From the NCBI RefSeq assembly GCF_013170845.1, contig NZ_CP033367.1:6139001-6203000 (forward strand): a DNA stretch of 64,000 bases, read 5' to 3'. The DNA comes from Mesorhizobium loti R88b. Its GTDB lineage: Bacteria; Pseudomonadota; Alphaproteobacteria; Rhizobiales; Rhizobiaceae. Below the pieces are notes generated by a model that saw only the letters and a program-made list of their open reading frames with translations, had not been told where the DNA came from and searched no databases. Both the position numbers and the translations under genes were made by a program. Shown one piece after another: positions 17,515 through 25,817 of the stretch (the first letter of the stretch is position 1; every line of letters begins with the position of its first letter).

Positions 17515-19134
17515 ATGAAAACGATCACAGTCTTTCTGAGCGGAATTATCCTGGTTTTCCTTGCCGCCTTAGGCGCGGAGGCCGCCGCGCCTGACGCCAA
17601 GCGCGTCGCGCTGGTGATCGGCAACAGCAACTATGTCCATGCGGTTACCTTGCCCAACCCGGCCAACGATGCCCGCCTCATCGCATCGACGCTGCGCAAT
17701 GCCGGCTTCGAGGTGATCGAAGGGGTCGATCAGGACGATGCCGGCATGCACAGCCTCATCAGCCGGTTCACCGAGCAAGCCTACGACGCCGACCTCGCGG
17801 TCATCTTCTATGCCGGTCACGGCATGCAGGTCGACGGCAAGAACTACCTGATACCGGTCGACGCCGATTTGACATCGCCGGCCTATCTCAAGACACGCAC
17901 CATTCAGATCGACGATTTCATGGCCGCGCTGCCGCCCGACCCGGCGATCGGCGTCATCATCCTCGATGCCTGCCGCGACAATCCGCTGGCAAGGACGCTG
18001 GCGGCCTCGCTGCCGAAAAGCCGATCCACCTCGTTGGGCACCGGCCTGGCGCCGGTCGAAGCAAGATCGGACGGCGTCGGTACTGGTGGCCTGCTGATTG
18101 CCTATGCAACGGATCCGGGCGCCATCGCCTTCGATGGCGACGGGGCCGACAGTCCTTACTCAACGGCGCTCGCCAGGCATCTGACCGAGCCCGGCGTCGA
18201 AATCCAGAGCGCGCTGACGCGCGTGCGCGGCGAGGTGACCGAAACCACGCAAGGCCGCCAGCGGCCGTGGCATAACGCATCGCTGGGACGCGAGGTCTTT
18301 CTTGGAAAACCCGTTGCCGCGGCGGCGGCTGCAAATCCCGTGGCCGACGCATCGAACGCATCCGCGACATCCGCCCCTGCCCCTGTCGCCAGTGGTTCTC
18401 CTTCCTGGGAAGTCGAGCAACGTCTTTGGGATGAGGCTTCGAAGCACAATTCTGGTCCGTTCTACCAGGCCTATCTCGACCAGTTTCCGAACGGTCGTTT
18501 CGCCACCGTGGCGCGGCTGAACATCGACGAATTGAACGGCCCGAACGCTCAAAACCGGCAGGTCGCGGCCCTCGGTACGAACCAGGCTAACGCCGGTTCC
18601 GGCTCTGCCGTGCGCACCTCTGTCAGCGTTCCGGACGAGGTGAAGCAGACGCCGGGCACCGAGTTGACGGAAAGTGCAATCGACCTCGACCGCCAGGATC
18701 GCATCGACCTGCAGTTGCGGCTCAAAGCGTTGGGCAACGAGATTGGGCGCATCGACGGAACCCTGGGCTCTCAGACCCGTGAGGCGATCGGCATCTGGCA
18801 AGCCGATAACGGACTGCCGCAAACCACCTATCTGACGCGCGAGCAACTGGCGTTCCTGGTGATCCAGTCAGATCCCATGAAGGCAGCCGTGCGCGCCGGA
18901 AATGCCGCCGATCAAGCCCGTACGGCACAGCCGAAGACGCCCGTCGTGCAGAAGGCCCGCACGATGAAGCCGGTGGCACAAGGACCCCGCACACAACGGC
19001 AGGTCGCTCAGAAGTGGCGCGACCGCGAGATCATGGTGCGGCGGGATGAACCTGCTCCGCCGCGGGACAATTTCCTCGCCAGGGCACTGATCTTCGGCGC
19101 TGGTGTGGCCGTGGGCAGCGTGCTCAAACACTGA
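17515..19134 (+). CDS. Exported caspase-like protease (orthocaspase) 1 with C-terminal repeat-type domain
   Basis: This gene encodes 539 aa. The signal peptide is residues 1-24 (ITVFLSGIILVFLAALGAEA). The caspase p20-like domain covers about 28-265: RVALVIGNSNY, catalytic His102 in FYAGHGMQ, and catalytic Cys153 in ILDACRDNP. A low-complexity linker (about 275-300) and a TPR-like helix pair (PSWEVEQRLWDEASKHN) follow. About 380-450 resembles a peptidoglycan-binding_1 helix bundle (DLQLRLKALGNEIGRIDGTLG, REAIGIWQ). The end is basic with a short hydrophobic stretch. It should act in the periplasm or at the wall. It follows the M23 gene after 165 bp, so it may have its own promoter. Bacterial caspase homologues usually cut after Arg or Lys; the substrate here is unknown. 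Confidence 0.88.
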   Translation: MKTITVFLSGIILVFLAALGAEAAAPDAKRVALVIGNSNYVHAVTLPNPANDARLIASTLRNAGFEVIEGVDQDDAGMHSLISRFTEQAYDADLAVIFYAGHGMQVDGKNYLIPVDADLTSPAYLKTRTIQIDDFMAALPPDPAIGVIILDACRDNPLARTLAASLPKSRSTSLGTGLAPVEARSDGVGTGGLLIAYATDPGAIAFDGDGADSPYSTALARHLTEPGVEIQSALTRVRGEVTETTQGRQRPWHNASLGREVFLGKPVAAAAAANPVADASNASATSAPAPVASGSPSWEVEQRLWDEASKHNSGPFYQAYLDQFPNGRFATVARLNIDELNGPNAQNRQVAALGTNQANAGSGSAVRTSVSVPDEVKQTPGTELTESAIDLDRQDRIDLQLRLKALGNEIGRIDGTLGSQTREAIGIWQADNGLPQTTYLTREQLAFLVIQSDPMKAAVRAGNAADQARTAQPKTPVVQKARTMKPVAQGPRTQRQVAQKWRDREIMVRRDEPAPPRDNFLARALIFGAGVAVGSVLKH

Positions 19135-19144
19135 CCGCCGCGCG

Positions 19145-19681
19145 TTACTGCGTCTTAATCCGCATTTCCACGCGGCGGTTGACCGGATCGTACGGGTTGG
19201 GACTGCGCGGATTCTTTTCGCCCATGCCGATCGCGTTGATGCGGCCGGCCTGGACGCCGTTGGCCGTCAGGAAGGCTGCCACCGATTTCGCTCGCCGTTG
19301 CGACAGGCCTTCGTTGTAATGCACCGTGCCGGTGGCGTCGGTGTAACCTTCGACGACGAAGCTGAACGTGCTCAGCCGGCTGTCCTTCAGCGCCTTGGCG
19401 AACTCGTCGAGTTCAGCACGCGCGGTGGTGTCGAGTGTGGCCGAATCCAAGCCGAAATTGATCAGCATATCGAGGCTGGATTTTCCTTGCGGCGCGTCTT
19501 TTGCCTTGGTCTTGCTCTTGCACTCTTCCTCGGTGCCGACACAGATTCCTCTAGACTTGCCGAGATCGGCGGCGCCGGCAAAAAACTTCACGATGTCTTC
19601 TGATTTCTGAACGGGATCGGCGGAAGCGTGGGTCGAGAAAAACACGACCGCCAACACAAAGGCTGAACTGCCCCACTGCAT
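19145..19681 (-). CDS. OmpA-C family envelope protein 1
   Basis: This gene encodes 178 aa from ATG 19681 after an AGGAG site. The signal peptide is about 1-22 (SSAFVLAVVFFSTHASA). The OmpA-like peptidoglycan-binding domain covers about 75-178, with VEGYTDATGTVHYN, LSQRRAKSVAAFL and NRRVEMRI; the Asp and Arg of these motifs contact diaminopimelate in the family. No beta-barrel is present, so it is a soluble or peptidoglycan-bound periplasmic protein. It is convergent with caspase 1, 10 bp from its stop, and divergent from the DUF6931-like gene. Confidence 0.85.
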   Translation of the reverse strand: MQWGSSAFVLAVVFFSTHASADPVQKSEDIVKFFAGAADLGKSRGICVGTEEECKSKTKAKDAPQGKSSLDMLINFGLDSATLDTTARAELDEFAKALKDSRLSTFSFVVEGYTDATGTVHYNEGLSQRRAKSVAAFLTANGVQAGRINAIGMGEKNPRSPNPYDPVNRRVEMRIKTQ

Positions 19682-19870
19682 AGCGGTTACTCCTGTTTGA
19701 GCATCCGGTTTCGAGGATCGCGATGATATCAAATTCCAGCGCAATTGTATGTCGATAAACGCTGGCGTGCGATAGTGCCGACGGTTTTTGCCGCATCGCC
19801 GGTTGAGACTTGACCCGCGCCGCGCCTGAGGCTTGAGTGGCCAAGGCTTCTCGATGAAAGCGTGGCGGTC

Positions 19871-20446
19871 ATGGCCAATGGGCTCCGATTCAAGACGGCA
19901 CGAGATCTTTTCACGGCTTGTCCCGCTATTGCCCGGGACATGAGAACCCTTCCAACCGAACAAGGCTCGATCGCGTTTTGCCGCGAGCTGCTGGCCGGGC
20001 GCGTTCCCGAAGAAGCGATTACCTTCTGTGCCTACCTACTTGCCGAGCGGGCCGCCGTCTGGTGGGCGCATGAATGCCTGAGCCATCTGACCGAGCTGTT
20101 CGATGGAACCGATCAGGAATTGCTTGCGCGTGTTGGCGACTGGGTGGGTGAGCCGGACAATCCTCGGCATCGGGCAGCCGTCAGCGCAGCGGCAGTGACG
20201 CCCCCAACAACGCCGGTCGGCTGGATTGCGCTGGCTGCCGGATGGCGGGACAATGGTTCGGCCATAGCCGCGACGATGGCACCGGCCTTGCAATCATTTC
20301 CTGTTGCCCATGCAGTCAACGCCGGGATTCTGGCCGGGCTGGCCCGTGTCGCGCTCGCCGACCGGTTTGCCGTTCTTTCGGCATTTGTCGAAATGGGTAT
20401 CCAGATGGCCGAAATCGAGGCGCGCCAATCGGTGGATGCATACTAG
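19871..20446 (+). CDS. DUF6931-like protein, T6SS-associated
   Basis: This gene encodes 191 aa from ATG 19871 (MANGLRFKTARDLFTAC); a GTG at 19862 is the alternative start. The protein is all-helical and Ala-rich with conserved Trp-rich spots (AAVWWAHECLSHL, GWIALAAGW). I recognise it as the DUF6931 type that accompanies T6SS genes, without known function. No signal peptide or membrane span is seen, so it is cytoplasmic. It is the only forward gene within the otherwise leftward ompA/caspase block. Confidence 0.65.
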   Translation: MANGLRFKTARDLFTACPAIARDMRTLPTEQGSIAFCRELLAGRVPEEAITFCAYLLAERAAVWWAHECLSHLTELFDGTDQELLARVGDWVGEPDNPRHRAAVSAAAVTPPTTPVGWIALAAGWRDNGSAIAATMAPALQSFPVAHAVNAGILAGLARVALADRFAVLSAFVEMGIQMAEIEARQSVDAY

Positions 20447-20494
20447 AACAGCGCCATCCCGACAGAAATCGGATGGATACGACTGCCTTCCTGC

Positions 20495-21739
20495 CTACTT
20501 GCAGCCACCCTGCGCCCATTTGGCCAGCGCCACCTTGAAGCGTGTTCCCAGTGGATGTTGCAGCCGCAAGACAGAGACGTCGTTGGCGGCGAAATTCTTC
20601 GCCTGATCGCACAGCCGGGCCTCGTTCCATTCGTGGCAGCCGTCGCAGTGCTTGCCCTCCCAGACCGACTTGTCCAACCCCTCCACCGGACTGAACAGGG
20701 GCTTACCCTTGATCAGTTCGGCGATGCTCTTGCCGTCGATTGCCGCATCGCCGAAGTCGATCGGGTGATCAAAAAGGATCGGGGCATCCGACGCCAGTTT
20801 GGGGATCTTCTGGCGCAGCACGTCGAGCGCAAGCTGATCGTTGTTTTGGCCTGACGCTGCAGTCGCGCCGGTGTTGCGCGCATCGGAGCCGCCTTCGGCC
20901 TGAGGTGTGCTCGCCTCACCCACGATCAATGGCGCATCGAGATCGACCTTATGCAGAACGACCTCCGTGGTCAGCGAAACGTTGAGCCAGGGGCGCTGCT
21001 TGCCGGCGGTTGCCTTGAAGACGTCACCGGTCACCCGGTTCATCGCCTCGGTGATGGAGACGTTGGATTCGCCAATGTGCTGAAGCAGTGCCGCGGTGAA
21101 TGGCGAGTGCTCACCCGACCCGTCATAGGCAAGTTGATTGGGACTGGCGGCGAAGGCGACAAGCGTGCCGGCGCCACCATTCTCTATCGGGATCTCGGCA
21201 AGGCCGCTGCTCGCGCCGTGGACGCCTCCAGTCTTGGCCAGCACTTCGGCGAGGGGATTGTCGCGGCAAGCGTCGAGGAACACCAGCCTGATGCTGGTCT
21301 CGCGTGACATCTGGCGCAAAACAAAATCAACCGACACGGCCTCGAAGTCGAGGGAAGTCTCGTCCTCCAGCGCGGCGTCGACCGGAAGCAGGTAGTTCTT
21401 GCCCGAAACCTGCAAGCCGTGGCCGGCGTAGAAGAACAGCGCGATATCGGCACCGCGCACCTGTTTTGCGAACTGGGCGATCGTCGCCTGCGTTTGCGGC
21501 TTGGTCAGGTCGAAGCCCGAAACCACCTCGAAGTCGAGCTTCTTCAAGCGTTCGGCCATGGCTTGGGCGTCGCGCACCGGATTGGCCAGAGGCGCCGCGT
21601 GCTGGTACTGGGCGTTGCCAAGCACCAGCGCGACGCGGCGCTCGGCGCTTGCCGCCGTCACAGCCAGCAGCAAGGCGAGCACCGCCATGCCGGCGGCGCG
21701 AAAGAGGCCACCGCAGCGGGCGATCAGATCGGACCTCAA
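20495..21739 (-). CDS. Exported caspase-like protease 2 with a C-terminal CXXCH motif
   Basis: This gene encodes 414 aa if it starts at TTG 21739, which has GAGG five bases upstream and gives a normal signal peptide (basic n-region, then GMAVLALLLAVTAASA). ATG 21688 is the alternative (397 aa). The caspase domain covers about 35-265 with RRVALVLGN, His107 in FYAGHGLQ and Cys158 in FLDACRDNP. After a linker, the last 100 residues carry HCDGCHEWNEARLC: a CXXCH motif at 365-369 plus two more cysteines. In an exported protein CXXCH can bind c-type haem, or the cysteines may bind metal or form disulfides. It lies 7 bp after the OmpA/YceI-like gene, in one operon with it. Confidence 0.85.
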   Translation of the reverse strand: MRSDLIARCGGLFRAAGMAVLALLLAVTAASAERRVALVLGNAQYQHAAPLANPVRDAQAMAERLKKLDFEVVSGFDLTKPQTQATIAQFAKQVRGADIALFFYAGHGLQVSGKNYLLPVDAALEDETSLDFEAVSVDFVLRQMSRETSIRLVFLDACRDNPLAEVLAKTGGVHGASSGLAEIPIENGGAGTLVAFAASPNQLAYDGSGEHSPFTAALLQHIGESNVSITEAMNRVTGDVFKATAGKQRPWLNVSLTTEVVLHKVDLDAPLIVGEASTPQAEGGSDARNTGATAASGQNNDQLALDVLRQKIPKLASDAPILFDHPIDFGDAAIDGKSIAELIKGKPLFSPVEGLDKSVWEGKHCDGCHEWNEARLCDQAKNFAANDVSVLRLQHPLGTRFKVALAKWAQGGCK

Positions 21740-21746
21740 CGCAACC

Positions 21747-22841
21747 TCAGAGCTTGGTGGCGGAAAACTCGATCCGCCGGTTGAGCGCCTTGTTCTTGGG
21801 CGTATCGTTGGCGGCAACCGGCCGCTCCTCGCCATAGCCGGTCGCCGTGATCTGCGTGCGCGGAATCCCCGCGGCAACAATGGCATCGGCAACCGCCTGG
21901 GCTCGCCGTTCAGACAATTGCTTGTTCGCCTCCGGCGAGCCATCGGAATCGGTGTATCCGGAAACCTCGACCTTGAGGCTCGGGCATTTGCCAACGACAC
22001 CTTCGACCTCTTCAAGCAGCGGCCGGCTCTTGGCGTCGAGCCGCGCGCTGGCGGGCCGGAAGTAGATGGCGCCGGTGCGCGAGAGCACGGCGAACCGGTT
22101 CATGCACTCCTCGTCGCTGAAGTTTGCCTTGGCGGCATCGGTGGCAACCGGACCTACCTCGGTCGAACTCGCCGCTGCGGTCTGGGTGGCAGCCGGCTTG
22201 CTGCCGTCGACGGTGAAGACGAAATCGAACGACACCGACGCGGTGGGCACGATGTTGGTGACATTGGCCGCCTGCTGGAGTTTGTCGACGTTCGGCAGCA
22301 GCCCAAAATCCTCGACATGGACAGCGACCGGAGCCTCCGAAGCAACCGACACCATGGTGTCGCTGATCATGGTGACGACGACGCTTGCCTCGAGATCCTT
22401 GTCGACACCGTGCAGATTGAGGCGGAACGGCAGAGTTGCCTTCACCCTGCGCTTGGTCGCGAGGTCGGCGAACGCGGCGGGGTCCACCTTCGCCGTCAGC
22501 TCGGCGGTCGGGAATTTGAATGTCTCGAAGAACAGGAAGCGCATGCGGACATTGCGCAGGTCGACGCCGGTATCGACCGAATTGAGGTCGAACGTGACCT
22601 TGGCATCGCCCGCCGCGCTAAGCGTGCCGGTGATGTTCCTGATCTTGTTGGTCTCGACGATCGTGTTCTTCTTGACCGACTGGTAGGTGATCACCGAGGC
22701 GGCGGGATCGAGCGTCCAGCTCGGCGCGGCGCTCGCAGCTTGCGGTCCGAGCAAAAACAACAACGCGACGATCAGGCCAAGAGCCCTTGCAGCAGGGCCT
22801 CTCGACGTTGTCTTCCACCAGAATGCGACGACTTCGTACAT
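21747..22841 (-). CDS. YceI-like plus OmpA-C domain envelope protein
   Basis: This gene encodes 364 aa from ATG 22841. After an N-terminal signal (LGLIVALLFLLGPQAASA) the first domain (about 38-205) has the YceI-like beta pattern (WTLDPAASVITYQSVKK, FKFPTAELTAKVD), a lipocalin-like fold that binds lipids in its family. The second domain (about 250-364) is OmpA-C: VEVSGYTDSDGSPEAN, LSERRAQAVADAI, NRRIEFSATKL. This pairing is uncommon to my knowledge. It would tie a lipid-binding module to peptidoglycan. It is the gene before caspase 2 in the leftward operon, after the small lipoprotein gene. Confidence 0.82.
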   Translation of the reverse strand: MYEVVAFWWKTTSRGPAARALGLIVALLFLLGPQAASAAPSWTLDPAASVITYQSVKKNTIVETNKIRNITGTLSAAGDAKVTFDLNSVDTGVDLRNVRMRFLFFETFKFPTAELTAKVDPAAFADLATKRRVKATLPFRLNLHGVDKDLEASVVVTMISDTMVSVASEAPVAVHVEDFGLLPNVDKLQQAANVTNIVPTASVSFDFVFTVDGSKPAATQTAAASSTEVGPVATDAAKANFSDEECMNRFAVLSRTGAIYFRPASARLDAKSRPLLEEVEGVVGKCPSLKVEVSGYTDSDGSPEANKQLSERRAQAVADAIVAAGIPRTQITATGYGEERPVAANDTPKNKALNRRIEFSATKL

Positions 22842-22980
22842 GGAACGCCCCTGCCCAGGACAACCGTTTCGATACCGACAGGTCAGCATAGAGCACCTGC
22901 TTCTGCTTGGCGAGCGGTTCCAGGTAGAGGGAGACCATGCCCCAAGCGTCGGGAAGAACCGCGGACGCCATGGATTCTCG

Positions 22981-23250
22981 TCACCAGCCGCCATTTCCAC
23001 CGCCACCCGTGCCGCCGCCCAAAGACGGAACGACGACAGGTGCGGATTCCTCAACCGGCTTGATCACCTTCTTGGCGGTGACCTTCTTCTGCTGGCCGAT
23101 CTTTGGCGTGGACGTCGTGCGAACGAGCTTCGGCCTGTGCTTGGATATCGGCGTCGGTTCGACCCTCGGCGTCACGGTCGTGCAGCCGGCGAGCGCCAGG
23201 GCGGTGGATAGAAAAGTCATGATGAATGCGTGCTTCAATGCCCTGCCCAC
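22981..23250 (-). CDS. Small lipoprotein
   Basis: This gene encodes 89 aa with a lipoprotein signal: MTFLSTALALAGC, where LAGC is the lipobox and Cys23 the lipidated residue. The mature part is basic and Pro/Lys-rich (KIGQQKKVTAKKVIKP) and ends in a Gly-rich tail. Position +2 is Thr, so outer-membrane sorting is expected. It lies between caspase 3 (17 bp upstream) and the YceI/OmpA gene (139 bp downstream) on the same strand. A TssJ-like role is not supported, because the protein is far shorter than TssJ. Confidence 0.75.
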   Translation of the reverse strand: MGRALKHAFIMTFLSTALALAGCTTVTPRVEPTPISKHRPKLVRTTSTPKIGQQKKVTAKKVIKPVEESAPVVVPSLGGGTGGGGNGGW

Positions 23251-23267
23251 TATTGCCTCCTCGTTGC

Positions 23268-25817
23268 TCAGAACAAGTCCCGACGCGGATTAGCCTGCTC
23301 CCACACGGCCCTGGCCGTCTTGACCAGTTGGTCCTCGACTGGGCCGGTCGCCGGGATTTTCGACTTGAGTTCCGAGCGCAGCTGTTTCAATGCCGCTGTC
23401 TTGGCCTTCGCCGGAAACTGCGCCAGCGTTGTCCGGGCGCTCGGCAACTCGTCGCGGAGATCAAGACCTGCCGCGAACGCCAGATATCGGACGGCCACTG
23501 CCTGATCAGCCTTGTCGCCCTTTTGCATCTCAAGAGCCGCGCGATCATATGCACCGGAGTAGTCGCCTCGGGCGCTCGCCAGCTCGAACAGCCTTTGTGC
23601 CTCTTCAAGGTTTTGCGCCACGCCAACGCCGTCCCGATACATACGCGCAAGACTGCCGGGAGCGTAGGGCTGGCCGAGGTCCATTGCCTCCTGGAACAGC
23701 GCCTGCGCCCGCTTCGTATCCTTCTCGACGCCGCGCCCGGTGAGATAGTTGCGCCCAAGAATGTTCATCGAATACATGTCCTGCCGCTCCACGCCGGCCT
23801 TGAGGAAGGCGACCGCTCGCGCCGGATCGGCGGGCACGCCGTTACGGCCTTCTGTGAAGATCGCAGCCAGATCATTCATGGCATAGGTATGCCCCATCGC
23901 CGCCGCCTTGAGCAGCAGGTCCAGCCCCTTGGCGGTATCTCGCTGGACGCCTAGACCATTGAACAAGGCGCGCCCCCATGCGGTCATCCCGTACGGGTCG
24001 CCTTTGTCGGACGCCACGGAATAAAAGTCGTTTGCCTTTTTGGGATCGACAGCCGTTCCTATCCCGGACGACGCGATGTAGCCGAGCTCGAAGACGGCGC
24101 GGACGTGGCCTTTGTCGGCTGCGGCCTGAACGGCTTTTTTCGCGTCCTCGACCTTGCCGCCCGCAAGCAGCGCCCGGCCCAGTTCGTAGCGGAAGCGGGC
24201 GACATCGGGATAGGCCTTCACCGCCGCCTCGCAGGCCTTCACGGCCTCAGCGCCGATTTCATTCGGCAACAGGCCGGGGACGACGCCTTGCAGGTCGAGA
24301 GGCTCGCCGGCGGCCTGATCGCAAGGATCGACGCTTGGCGACAGCTTCATGGTAGCGGGCTTGGACGAACTGCTGTCGGCGCGGATCTCGAAGCCGACCT
24401 CGACCGGCTGGGCGGCACCGATCTGGGGTTCGTAGCGCAGTTGGTCGACCTCGTCCGCCATCAGGCTCGACTCCGGCGACAGGGCACGATCAGGCAGGGA
24501 CAGAGTCCCGGTTGCCGGATAGCTCGCGAGTTTCAGGCTGACCGCGGGATCGTTTGTCGGGAAGTCCAGCTTCAGCGGTACCGGGCCGACGCCAACCGGG
24601 ACGCTGATCTCGCGGTTTTCGATCGCCTCGGCGGCGCCGGTGATATGGATGCCGCGCTCCAGCACCTGCTGTTTCTGCTCGGTCTCAAGCGAAGCCACAA
24701 TCTGTTCGCCTTGGGCGCCCTGGCCATCCTTGACGCGGAACACCATGATGCCCTGAGCTACCCCACCCCAATTGTCATGCGTGGCGTAGGCCAGCATGTC
24801 CACCTCTTCGGGCGCACCGGCGCCCTTGGGCACATCCATCTTGAGGCGCGGCAGGTCCACGCCCTGAATCTCTTCGCCGACCGCGACGGCCTTGCCGTCC
24901 AGCAGCAGGCGTCCGAGCGCGGGAGGCCTTTCGATGCTGACGGTGATCGATCCGCCATCGACATCGACCGGTTCCGGCAGGTCAAGGGCAACAGGCCCGA
25001 CACCCGACGGCACGACTTTCTCAAGAACCGGCGGCAGCGAAGGCCGGCTGGCACGGCGCATCAGGACAACTTCGTCGATGAGCGAGGAGTTTTCCCAGGG
25101 AACCTGCTTGCCGTCGGTGGCCTCGACCACATCGCGGCGCACCGCGGCCATGACCGTGCGTATCTCCTGGTTCGGCGCCAGCGCCCGACGCGAAAATGCT
25201 GATGAAAACGGGCTGAGGTCTCCCGCGCCATCATAGGCGACCGCCCCTGGCTCGGTGGCAAAGGCAATCAGGGTGTTCAACGAGCTCTTGACCTGCGCAA
25301 GGCCGGTGTTGCCGGCCGTGATCAGCTGGTCCCTCAGCCAATAATCCTTGCGCGGAAACGGGTTGTTGCGACAGGCATCGAGGATGATCACCTGGATCTT
25401 CGATTTCGCGCGCAATTGCTGCAGGACATCATCCAGCTTGACCGCCTGGACCTCTATGTCGGCCGCATTCTTCAGCGAGGCATCGACGGGGATCAGGAAA
25501 TTCTCGCCACCAATCTGAAAGCCATGACCGGAATAGTAGACGACGGACAGATCGGCGCCGTCCGCCGCCGCTAGGTAGTTGCGGAACTGCTTCTCGAACT
25601 GCAGCTTTGTGAGGTCCTTGGCGACGAACACTTCGAAGCCGGCCAGCCGAAACGTCTTGGACACGTCCTCGGCATCCTTGTCGGGATTCTTGAGGGCGGG
25701 GATTTCCCGGTACTCGGAATTACCGATCACCAGCGCGACCCTTCGATCGGCCGACGCATCGAAGGTCGTGAAGGCGGCCACGAGGAAAACCGCGATGAAT
25801 CCGCAAAGCCGGAGCAT
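23268..25817 (-). CDS. Exported caspase-like protease 3 with Sel1 repeats
   Basis: This gene encodes 849 aa from ATG 25817 (GAGGCGG upstream). The signal peptide is about 1-23. The caspase domain covers about 26-270: RRVALVIGNSEY, His98 in YYSGHGFQ and Cys149 in ILDACRNNP. A central beta-rich region (about 285-530) holds two or three similar segments (VGPVALDLPEPVDVDGG, VGPVPLKLDFPTND), possibly Ig- or cadherin-like. About 560-765 consists of Sel1-type repeats (AVFELGYIASSGIGT, AMNDLAAIFTEGRNG, SMNILGRNYLTGRGVEKD). Sel1 repeats bind proteins or the cell wall. It heads the leftward caspase3-lipoprotein-OmpA-caspase2 operon; its promoter lies in the long gene-free stretch to its right. Confidence 0.88.
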   Translation of the reverse strand: MLRLCGFIAVFLVAAFTTFDASADRRVALVIGNSEYREIPALKNPDKDAEDVSKTFRLAGFEVFVAKDLTKLQFEKQFRNYLAAADGADLSVVYYSGHGFQIGGENFLIPVDASLKNAADIEVQAVKLDDVLQQLRAKSKIQVIILDACRNNPFPRKDYWLRDQLITAGNTGLAQVKSSLNTLIAFATEPGAVAYDGAGDLSPFSSAFSRRALAPNQEIRTVMAAVRRDVVEATDGKQVPWENSSLIDEVVLMRRASRPSLPPVLEKVVPSGVGPVALDLPEPVDVDGGSITVSIERPPALGRLLLDGKAVAVGEEIQGVDLPRLKMDVPKGAGAPEEVDMLAYATHDNWGGVAQGIMVFRVKDGQGAQGEQIVASLETEQKQQVLERGIHITGAAEAIENREISVPVGVGPVPLKLDFPTNDPAVSLKLASYPATGTLSLPDRALSPESSLMADEVDQLRYEPQIGAAQPVEVGFEIRADSSSSKPATMKLSPSVDPCDQAAGEPLDLQGVVPGLLPNEIGAEAVKACEAAVKAYPDVARFRYELGRALLAGGKVEDAKKAVQAAADKGHVRAVFELGYIASSGIGTAVDPKKANDFYSVASDKGDPYGMTAWGRALFNGLGVQRDTAKGLDLLLKAAAMGHTYAMNDLAAIFTEGRNGVPADPARAVAFLKAGVERQDMYSMNILGRNYLTGRGVEKDTKRAQALFQEAMDLGQPYAPGSLARMYRDGVGVAQNLEEAQRLFELASARGDYSGAYDRAALEMQKGDKADQAVAVRYLAFAAGLDLRDELPSARTTLAQFPAKAKTAALKQLRSELKSKIPATGPVEDQLVKTARAVWEQANPRRDLF

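Noticed and set aside
21501..23063. Forward frame of 520 codons across the OmpA/YceI gene
   Set aside because: Antisense shadow; the reverse strand encodes a signal peptide and OmpA motifs.
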